A DNA stretch of 64,000 nucleotides from Anisakis pegreffii. Its lineage: Eukaryota; Nematoda; Chromadorea; Rhabditida; Anisakidae. Position 1 is the stretch's first letter. Each line of letters starts with the position of its first letter. Below the pieces are notes generated by a model, which had not been told where the DNA came from, searched no databases, and worked only from the letters and a program-made list of their open reading frames with translations. The position numbers and the translations under genes are program-made. Location: the NCBI GenBank assembly GCA_035041965.1, contig JAPYMA010000138.1:1-64000 (forward strand), in the 5' to 3' direction. Below are positions 1 to 12,613 of this stretch, in pieces.

Positions 1-38
1 TTCAAAATATGTTGATGATGCTTACCCGGGTATCGTCA

Positions 39-2227
39 TCATTCATCTTCGAAATAAAATACGGGCGTTCCCGGCCCGGGAAAGGCGCCGATTTGACCGG
101 GGATAGGAAATTGCACGTAAGTTGGCCTGAGTAGTGCCTTCGGGCATTTGCTCAGGTAACGAGGGTTCCCGGACTCACTGTGCGCACTTTCTCTTAACAG
201 GGGGGAATTATGATCGGGCTGACCATTGGCTTGCACATATGAAATCGCTTCACTCAGTTCAATGTTACTAAATGCATTATAAGAAGAAATCTCTCAGGTG
301 TTTGTGGTTACTCGCCGAAGCTTATCTATTTGCTTCTATCATAATGCATTCATACAACATTGCTGATGCTATCCTTGTTTCCCCTGCCAGTTTGATTATC
401 ATCTCTTGCTAGTGCCACTGAAATAACCTAGAAGATGGGGTTTGAATACTACCAAAATGATGAATCAGTACATTTGCTTTCAACAATTCATCACATTTGA
501 GAGCTTTCACACATGCTGATGCTGAGCTAGGTAGCTGTGGTTTAGCTGCTGCGTCGGGTTTGGACTTCTCTTTAGGTTGCTGGCGTGAAGTCTTCTCAGG
601 CTCAAGACTGACTGAGTCATAACTTATCGAGGAAAGGTGGCTTGGCGAAACATTTCGAAAAAAAGCTCTTGAAAGTTTAGCAATTACCAATATAATTATC
701 ACCTGTCAATGATTATCATCTCTTTCTATTGCCACTGAAATTACCTCGATTTCGTGCAAATATTTAGATTCAATTCGAGAGTTACTTCGAACATCTCGTG
801 CAAATATTCAGATTGAAACTATGAATAATAGATTTTTCCACTTATAAAATTAGAAACTAACCGGGGTAGTCCCTAAAAATCCCTGTGTCAAAGCTGATGG
901 CTATTGTATGGAGAGGAAAACCAATCTGTCATATTTTGATGATGTTTTGTTTGGAGTGATGCTTCTTTTTTGTTGTTCACTGTTGTATTTTTCACATCGT
1001 TGAATAAAAGTTTTTTAACTCGTGTTCTATGACCTGCTCACCTAAATTTCTGGTCACCTTTGAAAAACCCGAATTATGGTGGCAGGTCATCTTTTTATGG
1101 TGATCATGTATGATTGTTGAGAGGTCAACGGAGGGCAGATCTTTCGCAACAGGTAAGACCAGGTTTCAATTTGATTCTGATTATTCTGTTGATTGTTATG
1201 ATACTTCGTTGTCAATGATATGCAACCCATTTTATTTCAATAAAATTTTTCAAGGAAAGCTTTCATCGCAGAACTTGTTTAGTTATCATCGGCATTACAC
1301 AGAAGGTGCAATGGTTGAACTACTTTTAGCAGTGGAATTTTTATCGCAAGGCATACCCTCTCAAAAGAGAGTAAAAGCGAACAACAAAAATCGGAAAGCA
1401 CACCGATCTGATCCACTGAAATATCGGGGAAGTGATGCTCACTGAGCTAAAGCTACTCGAAATTTTGTCATCAATTCTTTCTCACACATGTGCATGCATG
1501 CTTGACAGCATGACAAAATGCTTAAGAATTTTGATTTGAAATGAGCAGTGACCGAAAACCGAGAACTTTCCTTAGCTCGAAATGACTGGATGCCTGTAAG
1601 CTGAAGTTGCATTGTGTTAGAAATATGAAAAAGAATGCATGGCGATGGGTGCGTTGTGAAATACTTGGAGAGAAGTTAATTGTTTTCAATTGCTGAATAG
1701 AGTAAACTGTGAAATACAAACAGAAATAACCATTGTTCACCTTTGCACATTTGTTGAGCCTACTGTCGATGAGCTATTCAATGGTGCGTGATGCAACGAA
1801 TCTGAATGCTTTACAACTCGAACGTTGGTCATTGTTGTTGGTGCTCTTTGAACGCCTTCTTCATTCGATTTTGAAGATTTACAACAGCAAAAAGCAATAT
1901 AAGAGCGTAATTGTTTGGCGTACGTCTATAATTTTTGAATATAATTGCACAGATTGTGATTTAATCAACGTAATAAATATCATTGCTGTATTCATTAGTA
2001 CATATGGATTTAATTGAATGATCATGCTTCAATTCATTTTTCGTACCACAAAGTTTTAGTTTAATACTATCAGCTTGGGAAAAAAAGCAATCAGTGGTAT
2101 TGAAGAGTGAGTTGAATGAAAAGAAAAGATCGGTTACCCGAGAGGTGAGATATATGAGGCCGAATAGCGCTAAAATAACCACAATTACAACAACGAATAG
2201 GTCGACAATATCATCATCCATCTGCAT
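39..2227 (-). CDS. Hypothetical single-pass membrane protein, three exons
   Basis: I do not recognise this protein. Three minus-strand exons join in phase: 2138-2227, 428-702 and 39-267, giving about 197 residues. The N-terminus is acidic (MDDDIVD) and is followed by a strongly hydrophobic stretch of about 20 residues (around 9-28), and the second exon opens with more hydrophobic residues, so an N-terminal membrane anchor is likely. The rest is hydrophilic: a Ser/Lys/Pro-rich middle and a Pro/Gly-rich tail ending in FYFEDE. Exons two and three are markedly more GC-rich than the flanks, which supports coding. The first intron is about 1.4 kb. Exon two is bracketed by a near-identical 37-bp direct repeat (about 392-429 and 710-746). 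The model rests on splice phase and composition only. Confidence 0.45.
392..746. repeat. 37-bp direct repeat pair bracketing an exon
   Basis: The stretch beginning TGATTATCATCTC and ending in CCACTGAAATAACCT at about 392-429 recurs at about 710-746 with three or four mismatches. A second short repeat, TCGTGCAAATATT, occurs at about 750 and again at about 794. The larger pair lies either side of the exon at 428-702, one copy overlapping its donor site and the other just upstream of its acceptor. Confidence 0.7.
703..2137. other. Long intron, no other gene recognised
   Basis: This AT-rich stretch lies between exons one and two of the hypothetical membrane protein. A plus-strand open frame of 111 codons at 1110-1445 has no recognisable motif and its composition matches the surrounding non-coding DNA, so I did not call it. 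Nothing else is supported. Confidence 0.4.
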
Positions 2228-3947
2228 CCACCATTTATTAATTCTAAGATTAATTTAGTCGTAAACCTGATTGTAATGGATTATCACTTAATTTCAAGCA
2301 ATATGCCTAACCACTCATAAAATGGAAATTGATTCCATTTCGAGCATCATATAATTCTGACAACATCACAGATGAGCGATCGGAAGGCGTTAAAGATCAA
2401 TTTCATGCCGAGCCATCTCGCAGTCATTAATAACGCAATTACGATTCATATTTATAAACAAGCTAACACCTAACGCTAAATGGTATCGTTGAAAAAGTGA
2501 AAAAAAATATCCTGTGAGAGGAAACATCGGTAGAACAATGACTGCTCATTTCCACGGCATTTATTAAAAGCTTCTTTGAGTTGGTCACTTTTGAACGACG
2601 TTTCGCTTTAAGAACGCTTCAAACAAATTCAAAGAACTAATTTAGTGCCACCAAGTGACCATATCATGGTTGAGAAGGAAACAAATTGAATTGACCGATA
2701 ATATAAACTGAATTATTATGTAAATGGAACAGAGAAAAGTTATTATGAAATGTACATACATCATATGTTTGCAATAACGTGATGTTGATTTTCGAATGAT
2801 AATAATCAATTCAGCGAGAACGACTCATTACCATCACATTCAGTAACACAATGGACCAATCCAACTAGTTGGCACTACGATTATTATATTTTTCATTCAC
2901 CAATATTCAAGTCTGAATTTTCTGTTTCCAGTCATATTCAATTTTTGTGAGCAACAAGCAAGTGATCATTTTATGTTACGATATTCGTTTTACTGTTGCC
3001 CCAATATTATGAATGACAACCGCTGGTATACCATGAACCCTTTTCCCGCTATTTGCCTTATTTGTGTGAAATTACCACAAAACTCCCACTGAATATAAAC
3101 TGTTGCTCCATGTTAACCTACGAACCATTCACTCATTATCGAATGCCTACCGGAATAATACTGCATTTAACAAATTAATGTGCTTGACCAACACGAAATT
3201 CACTCGTTTATTGCAACCAAAAAAGAACCACAGGCAGACACTAACTGACTGACCGTTTCAAGTACAATCAACAATGAAGAAGATCGAATGCCAAAGGTTT
3301 TAAATGACCAAAGATCATTCAACATCCAACTTCAAACAATTCTATTCAAAACGAAACACAACAGATACGAGTAATGGCGAACACATCGTAGTAAAACAGA
3401 ATAAATTTTTATAAAAATTAGTGACATATTTGCAGCCGTTCGTTCATTCCTCGAACGCTCATCGTAGCTATTCACAGGTTCCACCAAAAGTGATCACGCT
3501 CAACACTACTTTTAATTCTTTATGAATCTCACTGTCAGCTCCACCTTATTTGATTCGTTCCTTACAAACGCGAAGATGGTTAAGATATTCCCACATTTTA
3601 CTGGCTGGATGGTTAAGACACTTTTCAAATGCTAGCTGCAAAATGTACCAACCATACTCAAAACCATGTAGTTGTCATAAATGAAATTCAGAAACTAGCT
3701 CTAACCAATGCGAAGTTTCAAAGCCATGAACTGATTCTCTAGTCAAGCGTCGGCATAGAGATGAAAAAATAGAAGTTTTAAAAATGGCAAATATTGAAAC
3801 TAGCAACATCTGATTATGAACGCTGACTAAGGGTTTCAAAGGAAACGAATAAGGAGCGACTGCACCTATAAAATCACGGAAGGGGTCACCCGGCTATGCA
3901 GCATTGATACGAAACAATCAAATCAAACATTCATTCATTCACGATCC
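2228..3947. other. AT-rich intergenic region
   Basis: This is the 1.7 kb between the hypothetical gene and the 3' end of timm-23. It shows no long open frame, no clear repeat and no RNA gene that I can recognise. It should contain the promoter of the minus-strand hypothetical gene. Confidence 0.5.
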
Positions 3948-5715
3948 TTATCCATAATTCAGCATATCACGCATCCTCTGACGACTATCCGTATTGCCAA
4001 ACACCCAACAAGTAGCCAAGACTAGCCCAACACCTGCTCCTATTGCCGTTGCCCTCAGACCATGTGCAGAGCGGTAAACTGCACCAGCTAAACCACCGGC
4101 CGCTGAAAAGAAGAGGAGTAGAAACTGTACACATGAAACGCATAATTGTTTGGCTGAGAACACACGGTGATTGTTTCGCTGATGTTACTGATCGCACCTA
4201 TCTGAGACAACACCGACTGATTGTGTTGAAAATCATCTCACCGATTGTGTTGAAATCATCATCCGGACGTAATTTTCTCAGCAGAATTTCAAGTGCAGAG
4301 AAGAGAAAAACAGCAGCTCCCGCAGGCTGTGCGTAACCGCTACCATGCTTTACAGTTGCATTCATCATTCTTGTTACCCACGGTTTACCTTTCTATAATG
4401 ACTGTATTTATTTTCAAATTACTTTCCAATTTCACACTTGCAATCTTAAACATGAATTGATGCATCGTAAGTGCATTTCATTAGGATTTTAAGATCTTTT
4501 CACTTTTCTTTTCGTTCATTTGATTCATACATAAGTGTTAATTCGCAAACTCAAATTTGACAATATGTATGAAAAATACTTTTCATGACGCAATTGTGCT
4601 ATATATTCAAGGATAAAAATGATTAGCAATTATTAGATCATATCTTATTTTGCGTTCAGCAGAAATCATTATCAATGATATGAGTACGATGCATTAACAA
4701 GCTCCATATATTTTTTGAGGACAACTGATGCCCTTTTCATCAGTTCCGTCCTCGTAATAGATCAGTGACTAACAAGTTGTCGTGTATCTGGATTGAAGAA
4801 CTCTGGAATGAAGCCGCGGACTGCACCCACTGCATATCCACCACCAACAGCCCAACCGATGTGTCCTAACGCAAATTCGAATTTTCCCTTTCCGGTACTC
4901 CCCCCATCCGGCATTATATACCTTAATTACATCTGATAACGTTCACATTTCAATTTTATAGTCATAACTGTTACAACGACCCGTAAGTATTATTCTAGGT
5001 GCACGCCGTCTGGAATGCAAAACATCTCGATGTACGATAATCAGCTCCAGCGATGCAATCTTTCTAATCAGTTGTTGTGATTAAAATCAGCATGAAAAAA
5101 ATATTGTCTACATTTGATTGCGCCAGTTACTGCAACACGAATAAGATGAAAGTTCTGATTCTGACTGACAGTATTAAATCTGGTAAAGGGCTATCGACGA
5201 GGGCACTACAATAACAGTGGTCAACATCTGCAACCATTTCATGATCAATGTTTACGGAGCATGTTTACCATATACTTGCTCTTAAAATATCAAAAACTTT
5301 ACGATGACTGATTTTTTTCAGAACATATCATTTTACTGAGATTGTGTTTAGATCTGACCTACAGCTCCATAAAACAAGATCTCATGTAGCATAAGAAAAC
5401 TAAACTGAATTTCCCGTTCATATTACAGAAAGTTTAAGCTTAATAAAAATCGCTGATCTAGATATCATAATTGCACGCGAAAAAAATCACAACAGCAACT
5501 TACTGAGGAGCAGATTGTCGGAAAATTGACGGATCCATTTGCAAATAAGGAGACATTTGCATCTGAATTGGTACACCAGCATTCTTGATCTGATCGAGGG
5601 CAAAAACGGGTCGATTCTCATAGATGTTGCTTTCTGAAGGTTCGGAGATGGATGCAGATGCATCACTAACTGCTTCTGTTGTAGGCGCTGAAGACGAATC
5701 CCAAAGCCATGACAT
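3948..5715 (-). CDS. timm-23: Mitochondrial import inner membrane translocase subunit TIM23
   Basis: TIM23 forms the inner-membrane channel that imports presequence-bearing proteins into the mitochondrial matrix. Four exons join in phase: 5504-5715, 4774-4921, 4242-4392 and 3948-4102, giving about 221 residues, a usual family length. The N-terminal intermembrane-space part is polar and ends with the conserved SPYLQMDPS segment. It is followed by the Tim17/22/23 membrane domain with glycine-rich helices: GKGKFEFALGHIGWAVGGG, then GKPWVTRMMNATVKHGSGYA, then AGGLAGAVYRSAHGLRATA. The acceptor of exon three ends in TATAG and that of exon two in AAG rather than CAG. The initiator is the MSW methionine at 5715. 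Intron two is 381 bp and intron one about 580 bp. Identification is secure; exon edges follow phase and homology recalled from the family. Confidence 0.95.
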
Positions 5716-8550
5716 CTCTTCGAAAGAGTCTAAGCAATCACGGAATATATTAGTGCAAGAAGATAGCTCCCTATGGTATAATTCTACATGACTATCACGA
5801 GCAGCTCAGCTACAGATGTGCAACTTCTCAGCAGATGTTTAGCACGAACAACTTTTATTCATTATGTGCTCCACAGCAGTGAAATAAATTTAACGGAATT
5901 TTCGTTGATGATACCGCAACCGTACTTTAACACACAACGTAAGTTTAAATACACACCTATGCCAATCTACCCCACAAACTCTTGATGAATCTTACTTCAC
6001 CTGTGCAAATAAGAGAAGGTGCAACTGGACACATACGCATTTCCAATAAATAATTCGAAAATCAACATTCAAATGAACCAAAGAATTTCTATCGTTTAAA
6101 GACCTTAAGGATATCAACAACAGAACTCAGTCAACACGTACTTAGTTTATTTGTAATTCATACGATCTTTTGGTATCTTCACGGTTTGCTTGAACGAAAA
6201 ATTGATAAGGATGCGTCACTTTCAGCCTCTCATTTACCCACCTCTTAACTTCCAAAATTGCGATATGAATGCGCGGTACGATTTTCTACTTCACTTGCAA
6301 ACAAACCAAACATTTTTCCACACCGCATTTTCGTCAGTTAAAATCTCATTGTACTTAAATTTTTCATTCCATCCCGTACAGGACCACCGTTCTCAAAGAC
6401 ACTTCTTAAATCACGCTCTATTTTCTTAGAGCAGATCATTTTGCGGGTCTGGGATAATTAGCTTTGTGACAAGTGGCACCCGACAACTGGCACCGTGCTA
6501 TTCAGTCACCCAAAGTTCGTTTCTGTTCGATTTTTGAGCCAAGTGAACGCACTGTGTGCGCGCATTACAAAACGCGTACTAGTTGATATAATATGATCTC
6601 CTGAATTAACCCTGGGTTGCATCGAAGTTGCAAGCAACCGCCTGAACTCTGGATGAGTTTCGCCCCGTGTGACTTAAGCTTCACTATTAGCTGCAGTGGA
6701 TCTCGGCGCAAACCCGAGGCTAAGCTCCGTGGTGAACCTCAGCAGGATATGGTACATTCGTGACGTTTCCATTAATTAAGAGATGTGGAATCCCGTGCAA
6801 ACACTAAAAAGAGCCTAAGCCTCAAATCACTCCACCCTGTTAAAACAGCGGCCAATAGGAATATCACCATTAATTTTTGATTACTTAATCAACTTCAAGA
6901 ACTGCTCATGTCACCAATCACATTACGCGTGATCCCATCAAAAAGAATGAAAATTCCTCCGTGTGAATTCAGGAGACTGTAACACATCACATGTCACGCG
7001 TTTCACAATATGCGCACATAATGTTGCACACTTGTTCAAAAATTGGACCGAAACAAACTTTGGCTGAATGATTCACACGGTGCCACTTGTGGGGATGACC
7101 TTTGTCACGCAACCAATTATCAGTTGCTCCATGCACTTGAAGCCAAACGAATTTCACATCGCCACATACAGTTGTTAGCAAGAGTATATAAAATCGCTTG
7201 TTGATTTTAAAAAGCGTTCGTTACTTATTGTGCAGCGCTCTGTAGATGCTCGATCTAGCTAATTATCGTAATCCATCTTTAGTAGTGTGAGCGTGGAAGC
7301 AGTTCTCGTGGTGAGTCAAATTTGAACTGAGGTTCGAGGTCGAGTTTGAGGTTTTGGCCATGTCTAGGATTATTATTGGCTAAGGAGTAATTTTGAGAGG
7401 CAACTGAAATTCAACCCTCAGTTTGAACTGAAAACTGTGTTATATTCATTAAGGACTGTCAAGGATTGAAAAGTGATATTTTTGAGGAAATTGATCAACA
7501 AAATTATGCGAAATTCTGAGTTTATTTACTGGATTGCAATGTTCACGTAATCATCGTTCATCTCAGATGCACTAGAATAAGAACACACTCCTATCGTCAT
7601 ACCTGCCACATGTTTCGCTTTTGATCATTCTTATAGATAATAGACGGATTCAACCTAATGTGCGTGTCACCTGTATTTTTTTTACTTCAAAACCATTCAT
7701 ACTATATGCAACGCAAGCAGAATTAAGTAACGGTTCGGGTACTAAAATTTTGCACTTTGACTTATACGACGTGGGTGTTCACTTACAAATATTGATAAGA
7801 TTGCTTGAAGCAACAGTTTGTTTCAAAATAAATGAATTGATAAGAATAGCGCTTTGTTTATGAGATAAGACATTTCTATTCGCAGATCGAATGCAGACAA
7901 CAGATACTTAAGTTATATTCAAATTTCTAGTTAAGCTAATATCCCTATTGTAGACATCCCTATTGTAGCAAGTATCTTTCTATTTACGAATGACAACCTT
8001 TTTCAACTTATAGATAGAGATAAGCGTTACTTCTAGACAGCACATTAGCTGTTTTCGCATGCAACCCCTAAAAAACAATTTTTACATATTCAATATTGTC
8101 ACTTTTTATCCAAAAAAAACGAACAACTGAACGTTCTGCACGAAAAATGCGTTATTGTCGTGTTCATATAGGAAGATGAAAGTAAGAATAAAAAATTTCC
8201 TAATCGTACGTACCACTCCTCATTCTTCTTTTGCGAAAAGGTGGTCGTTTTTCTCATTACTTTTATGATTCAGGCCATTTGCAATCAAAAATGTCTAACT
8301 ATTCGAAACCCTTATGATATAACCACTCCACTTTAATTAATTTCGTATGGTTCTTTTTAAAATAAGTTTTATTCCACGTCAATTTCAACCAATCAAAACA
8401 TTTCATTCTATTTGTGAGCATACTGTGTACTTCCTACGATTTGCCAGATCGGTTTTTTTTTTTTTGAAATAAATAGAAACAGATCCGCGTTGGACATAAC
8501 GAATTGAGTAAAACATTCGTGATTGAATGTTTATAAGATGCTTGATAATA
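5716..8550. other. Intergenic region, no gene recognised
   Basis: The stretch upstream of timm-23 is mostly AT-rich. Short open frames at 5788-5985, 6190-6429, 6987-7181 and 7621-7863 have no motif or coding-like composition. A more GC-rich island at about 6600-6770 contains short inverted segments but does not fold into a tRNA or other RNA that I recognise. A run of GAGGTTCGAGGTCGAG-like text lies near 7328. Confidence 0.4.
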
Positions 8551-8797
8551 GTGACGGCATCCGAGTGAAATTTTCATGATCGCAATTCGATCGACATGAA
8601 ATTTCGTCATTACGTCAATCGGAGTTCCGACCGACTGTCAGAGCGGTTCGATCAGAATCTGACTGAATTGACATTTTGAACTTCCGACAGTCGGAATTCC
8701 GACCGACCTTCCAAACTGCTTGATCGAATTCTGAATGTCGTAATTACAACCGAAATTGTCGAATTTTTCCAACCAAGCGTTGGTCAGATGCCATCAC
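8551..8797. mobile_element. MITE family 1, copy A
   Basis: This element of about 247 bp has inverted ends (GTGACGGCATC at the left, GATGCCATCAC at the right) and an interior full of CGGTCGGA-type inverted motifs. Related copies lie at 15948-16184, 39009-39214 and, as a fragment, 50901-51020. It contains no open frame, as expected of a non-autonomous DNA transposon. The target duplication is not clear. Confidence 0.75.
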
Positions 8798-9107
8798 CAT
8801 TGCTTGTACACATATTATATATACTTATATGTATTGCATTCGTTGAACATTTGATATGTGCTTTATCATGTTGCATGTGTCAGTGTTTTCTATTAAGTCT
8901 TTGTGCAGAATAAATAAATAGAAGAAGCAAATAAAGATATTTTCTCAACTACAATGATAAGCACTTCATTCAGAACGAAAAAATTTTTGCTATGTTATGT
9001 GATTGATTAAAAAATATGTGCAATTACAGATGTCTTTAATTTCTAGAATTTTAATCTTACAAATTAACACTGTGTTTAGGAACAATAAAAATGGCTTATA
9101 AAATCTG

Positions 9108-9842
9108 ATGGCACGCGAATTATTAGTAATATACAGTTTGTTCATCATATTTATGTCAGTCAATACTGCACATAGTGACTACCATGAAAATTTTTGTTTC
9201 ATTCAAATTTCAGTGGTCATCTCATTCACTTTTCTCTTTTTAAAGAACTATTTCGCTTTAGATTTTCTATGGCTTTTCTTTCGTACAATATTCGATCTTT
9301 ACTGTAAAAAACCATAAGTGCAAGTGTCACGCTATAATATAAATACAGACCTACACGACTACTGATATTACGTTCGGCTCGTTTTCTTACATCTTCGGTT
9401 CTTTGGGTTTATTAATCACTGGTGCTTTTTTGCGATATTATGATGCGAGTTTGCTGATTGACAATCGATTTTATTTGGTACGCTAACGTATTGAAAACAA
9501 AATATATGTCTAGTGAACTTATTTATAACGATGTATAATCATAATCAACAAACTGGTAACCCGTTTCTCTATGTTATCGAATATCAGAAGTTTAAAGCGT
9601 TAAAAAAATCCTTATCAGAGTTTGTACTTTGGTTTAAACTAAACGGAAAGCCACAGAAGTGCGGTCAAACAAACGGTACGGATGAGGCGACTAGTTTTTT
9701 CGGAGAGGATATTGCGATTAATTATAATGAACGACGTCTGTTGGATGATGATCTGATTTATTATCTCAATTCAGTTTTCGTTAACGAAAACTGCACAGTT
9801 AGAGAACAATATGAATGGATCAGTCGACTGACTACTGCATAA
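9108..9842 (+). CDS. Hypothetical short protein, possibly secreted
   Basis: I do not recognise this protein. The best-supported part is 9513-9842, an open frame of about 109 residues ending LTTA, with hydrophilic composition and an acidic segment (NERRLLDDDLIYYL). An upstream exon starting at 9108 encodes a signal-peptide-like hydrophobic N-terminus (MARELLVIYSLFIIFMS). A donor after CACATA at about 9174 and an acceptor TGTCTAG just before the second part would join them in phase. It ends only 38 bp from the convergent tamm-41 stop. Alternatively the protein starts at the internal methionine at 9531 after trans-splicing. There is no family evidence, so it could be chance. Confidence 0.35.
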
Positions 9843-9879
9843 TATTGCTACATGCTACTTAAAATCGAACAACAACAAT

Positions 9880-11786
9880 TCAACGTAATGATCTGAGCAT
9901 TTTCATCATTTTATCACACGAATAAACAATTGACCGCATGAATCCAGCTGAAATCGCATTCTTAGCCGTCTGTCGAAGGGCCGATGGTGCAACGATAGAT
10001 TGTATTGCGTCCGATAGTTGTTGTGAAGAATCGAGACGATGTGCTAATGAGAAGGTCACTTCTTCTATTTTGATGAAAAAACATTTATTTATAATTGAAA
10101 TGTTCATAACCTATCTTCTGATAGTTTAGGATAGACTCATTTCATTGTTTTTGATAAACATTACTCTCATACATAATACCAACTCTTCCAATGAACATTT
10201 GTATATTGTGCAACAGAGGAAGTATATGACTGTTAACATGAGTGAAATGAAGTTCTGAAAGATGATCTGAATTCACCAACAAAGTGCCTAAAGAAAAATA
10301 TTTTATTCATTACCAATATCGCGTTGCTTTGCATCTCGTCGATTGGCAACTCGCTGAAGCCTTTCAAGGACCGTACAAGGCAACAATTGCATACGGTGAT
10401 AAATGGATGCCGTGCTAAGATCCTTTATAAAATCAGATTTGGTAATTAAATTATTCAAACACAAGAAAAAGTTATCTTTTACTAGAAAATTCAGTTTCGC
10501 TTTCGTAATATAGCAAAAATCATTATCGATATTCAGTTGTATCCAGTTCATTCCAAATATAGACCAACCATCAAGTAAAATTGCTTGTTTTTTCGACATG
10601 ATTATTTTTTGAGGGTAGAGGTAACGAATTTCGATACGTTATAAAGATGACAAATAAAACAAGTGAATTATCAAAAAATGTTCTGATTTCAATCAAAATT
10701 CAATCAAACGCACTTGTTCCACTCGAAAACCTCGCACAAGTGTACGACTATCTGCTTGTAAAATCGGGATGTAAATATCATGTAATTGACGATTACTTCC
10801 TTTGACGATTCTTTCTATTTTGTTTTTATCCTCCCCAAATAACATTCGAAAATCACCATGATATGAGAATGAAACGATTTGTGAAAAGAACTGATCCATA
10901 TTGAAAGTATCTGGTAAAAGAAGAAGAGCAGCCTGTAAGATAAATTGATATTAGAATGCAATTCATTTTAATCTATACTCCAAACATAGCCATTCTCTAC
11001 AAAACTTCATGTGTAACTGCTCGCTAAGTGAATGTGTATACCTGAACAGCGCTGATACGATTTTCATACATAGCCGAAGCAATTGACTGCGGTGGCTTAA
11101 TGATGTGCACTACTGGTTTGTGCAATCGACCAGCTACATAAAGCCATCGCCAATCAAGCAGATCACGTTGAAGGTCATCACATTCAATAACACCATATTT
11201 CATTAGGCGATTCTATCAAAGAGCGGACGTTACATCCATATGCATTATTATTCACATCCAACTATCCATGAAGCTTCAGTATAGCTTATACATACTCCTT
11301 CATTTTACAAACAACTAATCAAGTATTAGGGTAAACGAAATTATCACATATTATGTGACTTACTTGGATTTATTTCTCAATTCATTCAGAGTGAATTCGT
11401 TTTTTATGATCATATTACTCTTTGTAAGGGTATAACCGGAAAGCGTCCTAGTGAAATTGTGTGCAAAACAAAAGCGAAACCTTATAGCGTATGTGAGTAT
11501 TGTAAAAAACACGTGCCGCAAAATTACGTTGCAAATTGTTGATCGAGTGAGCTCCAAAATGTCGTACAAATGAATAATGTGATGGATTCAATGATAAGTT
11601 TTCTTGATGAAATCCGAGTGAATTACTCGAAACAATTATGAAATCAACCATTTTATCAGCTGTTTTAGAATCTTTTTGAGCAACTGCACCTGAGCCATAG
11701 GCAAATGCATATCGAACTGTTGTCATTGGTAAACATTCCAATAGATTACTTAAATTTGACTCATCATTCGCGTCAATAACAGTCAT
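9880..11786 (-). CDS. tamm-41: Mitochondrial phosphatidate cytidylyltransferase TAM41
   Basis: TAM41 makes CDP-diacylglycerol from phosphatidic acid and CTP on the matrix side of the mitochondrial inner membrane, the first step of cardiolipin synthesis. Five exons join in phase: 11481-11786, 11042-11212, 10714-10932, 10314-10422 and 9880-10064, giving about 329 residues, a normal length. Family features appear in order: the nucleotidyltransferase-like FAYGSGAVAQ with a following MVDFII strand, NPSHYSFVRHFG, AARVFYNTHI, KYGVIECDDL, VAGRLHKPV, SYHGDFRMLFGEDKNKI, and near the C-terminus IVAPSALRQTAKNAISAG. The start is the methionine at 11786, 33 bases below a TTTTCAG acceptor at about 11820 that probably receives a spliced leader. 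An upstream in-frame stop excludes a longer form from this exon. Exon four's acceptor ends in AAAG. Identification is confident. Confidence 0.93.
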
Positions 11787-11800
11787 CTCTTCCTTTTACC

Positions 11801-11830
11801 CTACTCCAACATATGAGTGCTGAAAAGATT
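11801..11830 (-). promoter_or_regulatory. Putative trans-splice acceptor and four-codon upstream ORF of tamm-41
   Basis: On the minus strand, AATCTTTTCAG (11820-11830) looks like a 3' splice site with no suitable donor that keeps the tamm-41 frame. A spliced leader added here would leave a 33-base leader. Within that leader ATG TTG GAG TAG (11801-11812) is a tiny upstream frame in a different position from the main start, which could lower translation. This is inference from position only. Confidence 0.35.
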
Positions 11831-12613
11831 TTTGACTGCTTCGTAAACATTTTAAACCGTTTACCGCGGCAGCATTTACTGATCAGTGTAGTCCCACAGC
11901 GGATTTGACGAAACAAATTGAATGAATCAAATCTCGAGGGATTGAAAACAAAAAAAAAACGAATGATTTGCAAAAGGAATGCAAAGACAACAATGATAGA
12001 AATTAAGCACTATTGTGTACAACGAATCCGAATCGTACGACTGGCGCAACATAAATTTATTCGCATGAGAATCACTAAATTGAAAGAATGATGCTTCAAC
12101 AAAGTAATGATAAAATTCGATACTGGACGTCTGCTTTATGAGACGTAAACATAGTGTAGAAATAATTCGACTGAGTGAAGAATAATTTTAAAGAAGAAGT
12201 TTATTGCGATGTAATCGATTCACTGCACAAACAAAATATTGTGAATAAAATGATCGAAAGAAACACAATCGAGAAAATATGCAAAAATAAAATTATAATT
12301 GATAGCAATATGAAACATTCATAAATGTACACAGCTACTATACGAAAATTTATTTGCGAGTAAAAAAAAACGAAAAATACAGAAGATACAGCGGTAAATT
12401 GTGAAGGAAAGTGAACAAGAGAAATTTTACACCACATGAACGGATATGACAGTAGTTACAGAATTCACCAAATTTGAATTGAAATTAAAAAGATCAGTAT
12501 TTTGGCTCTTCGAAGTTCAGGCTTAACTACGTTGCTATATTAAGCATCATTCCATTCATTCACCACTCATGTGATATAACAATGTGCATATACAAATGCT
12601 TTTTAAAAAATAC
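11831..12613. other. Intergenic region between tamm-41 and the antizyme gene
   Basis: This is AT-rich DNA. Minus-strand frames at 11773-11973 and 12201-12437 are basic or hydrophobic, low-complexity reads of AT-rich sequence and do not join tamm-41 in phase. It should contain the antizyme 3' UTR and the tamm-41 promoter. Confidence 0.4.

Noticed and set aside
1110..1445. Plus-strand open frame of 111 codons
   Set aside because: No motif, no splice partners and composition like the surrounding intron; probably chance in AT-rich DNA.
4043..4336. Plus-strand open frame of 97 codons
   Set aside because: Antisense shadow of timm-23 exons three and four.
6600..6770. GC-rich block considered as a tRNA or rRNA piece
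   Set aside because: No cloverleaf or known rRNA segment could be recognised by eye.
10423..10599. N-terminal extension of the 98-codon minus frame at 10303-10599
   Set aside because: Only the part from 10422 down belongs to tamm-41; upstream sequence is intron, with the acceptor giving the correct phase at 10422.
11773..11973. Basic, hydrophobic minus frame considered as a mitochondrial presequence exon of tamm-41
   Set aside because: The available donor and acceptor do not keep the frame into the tamm-41 coding sequence.
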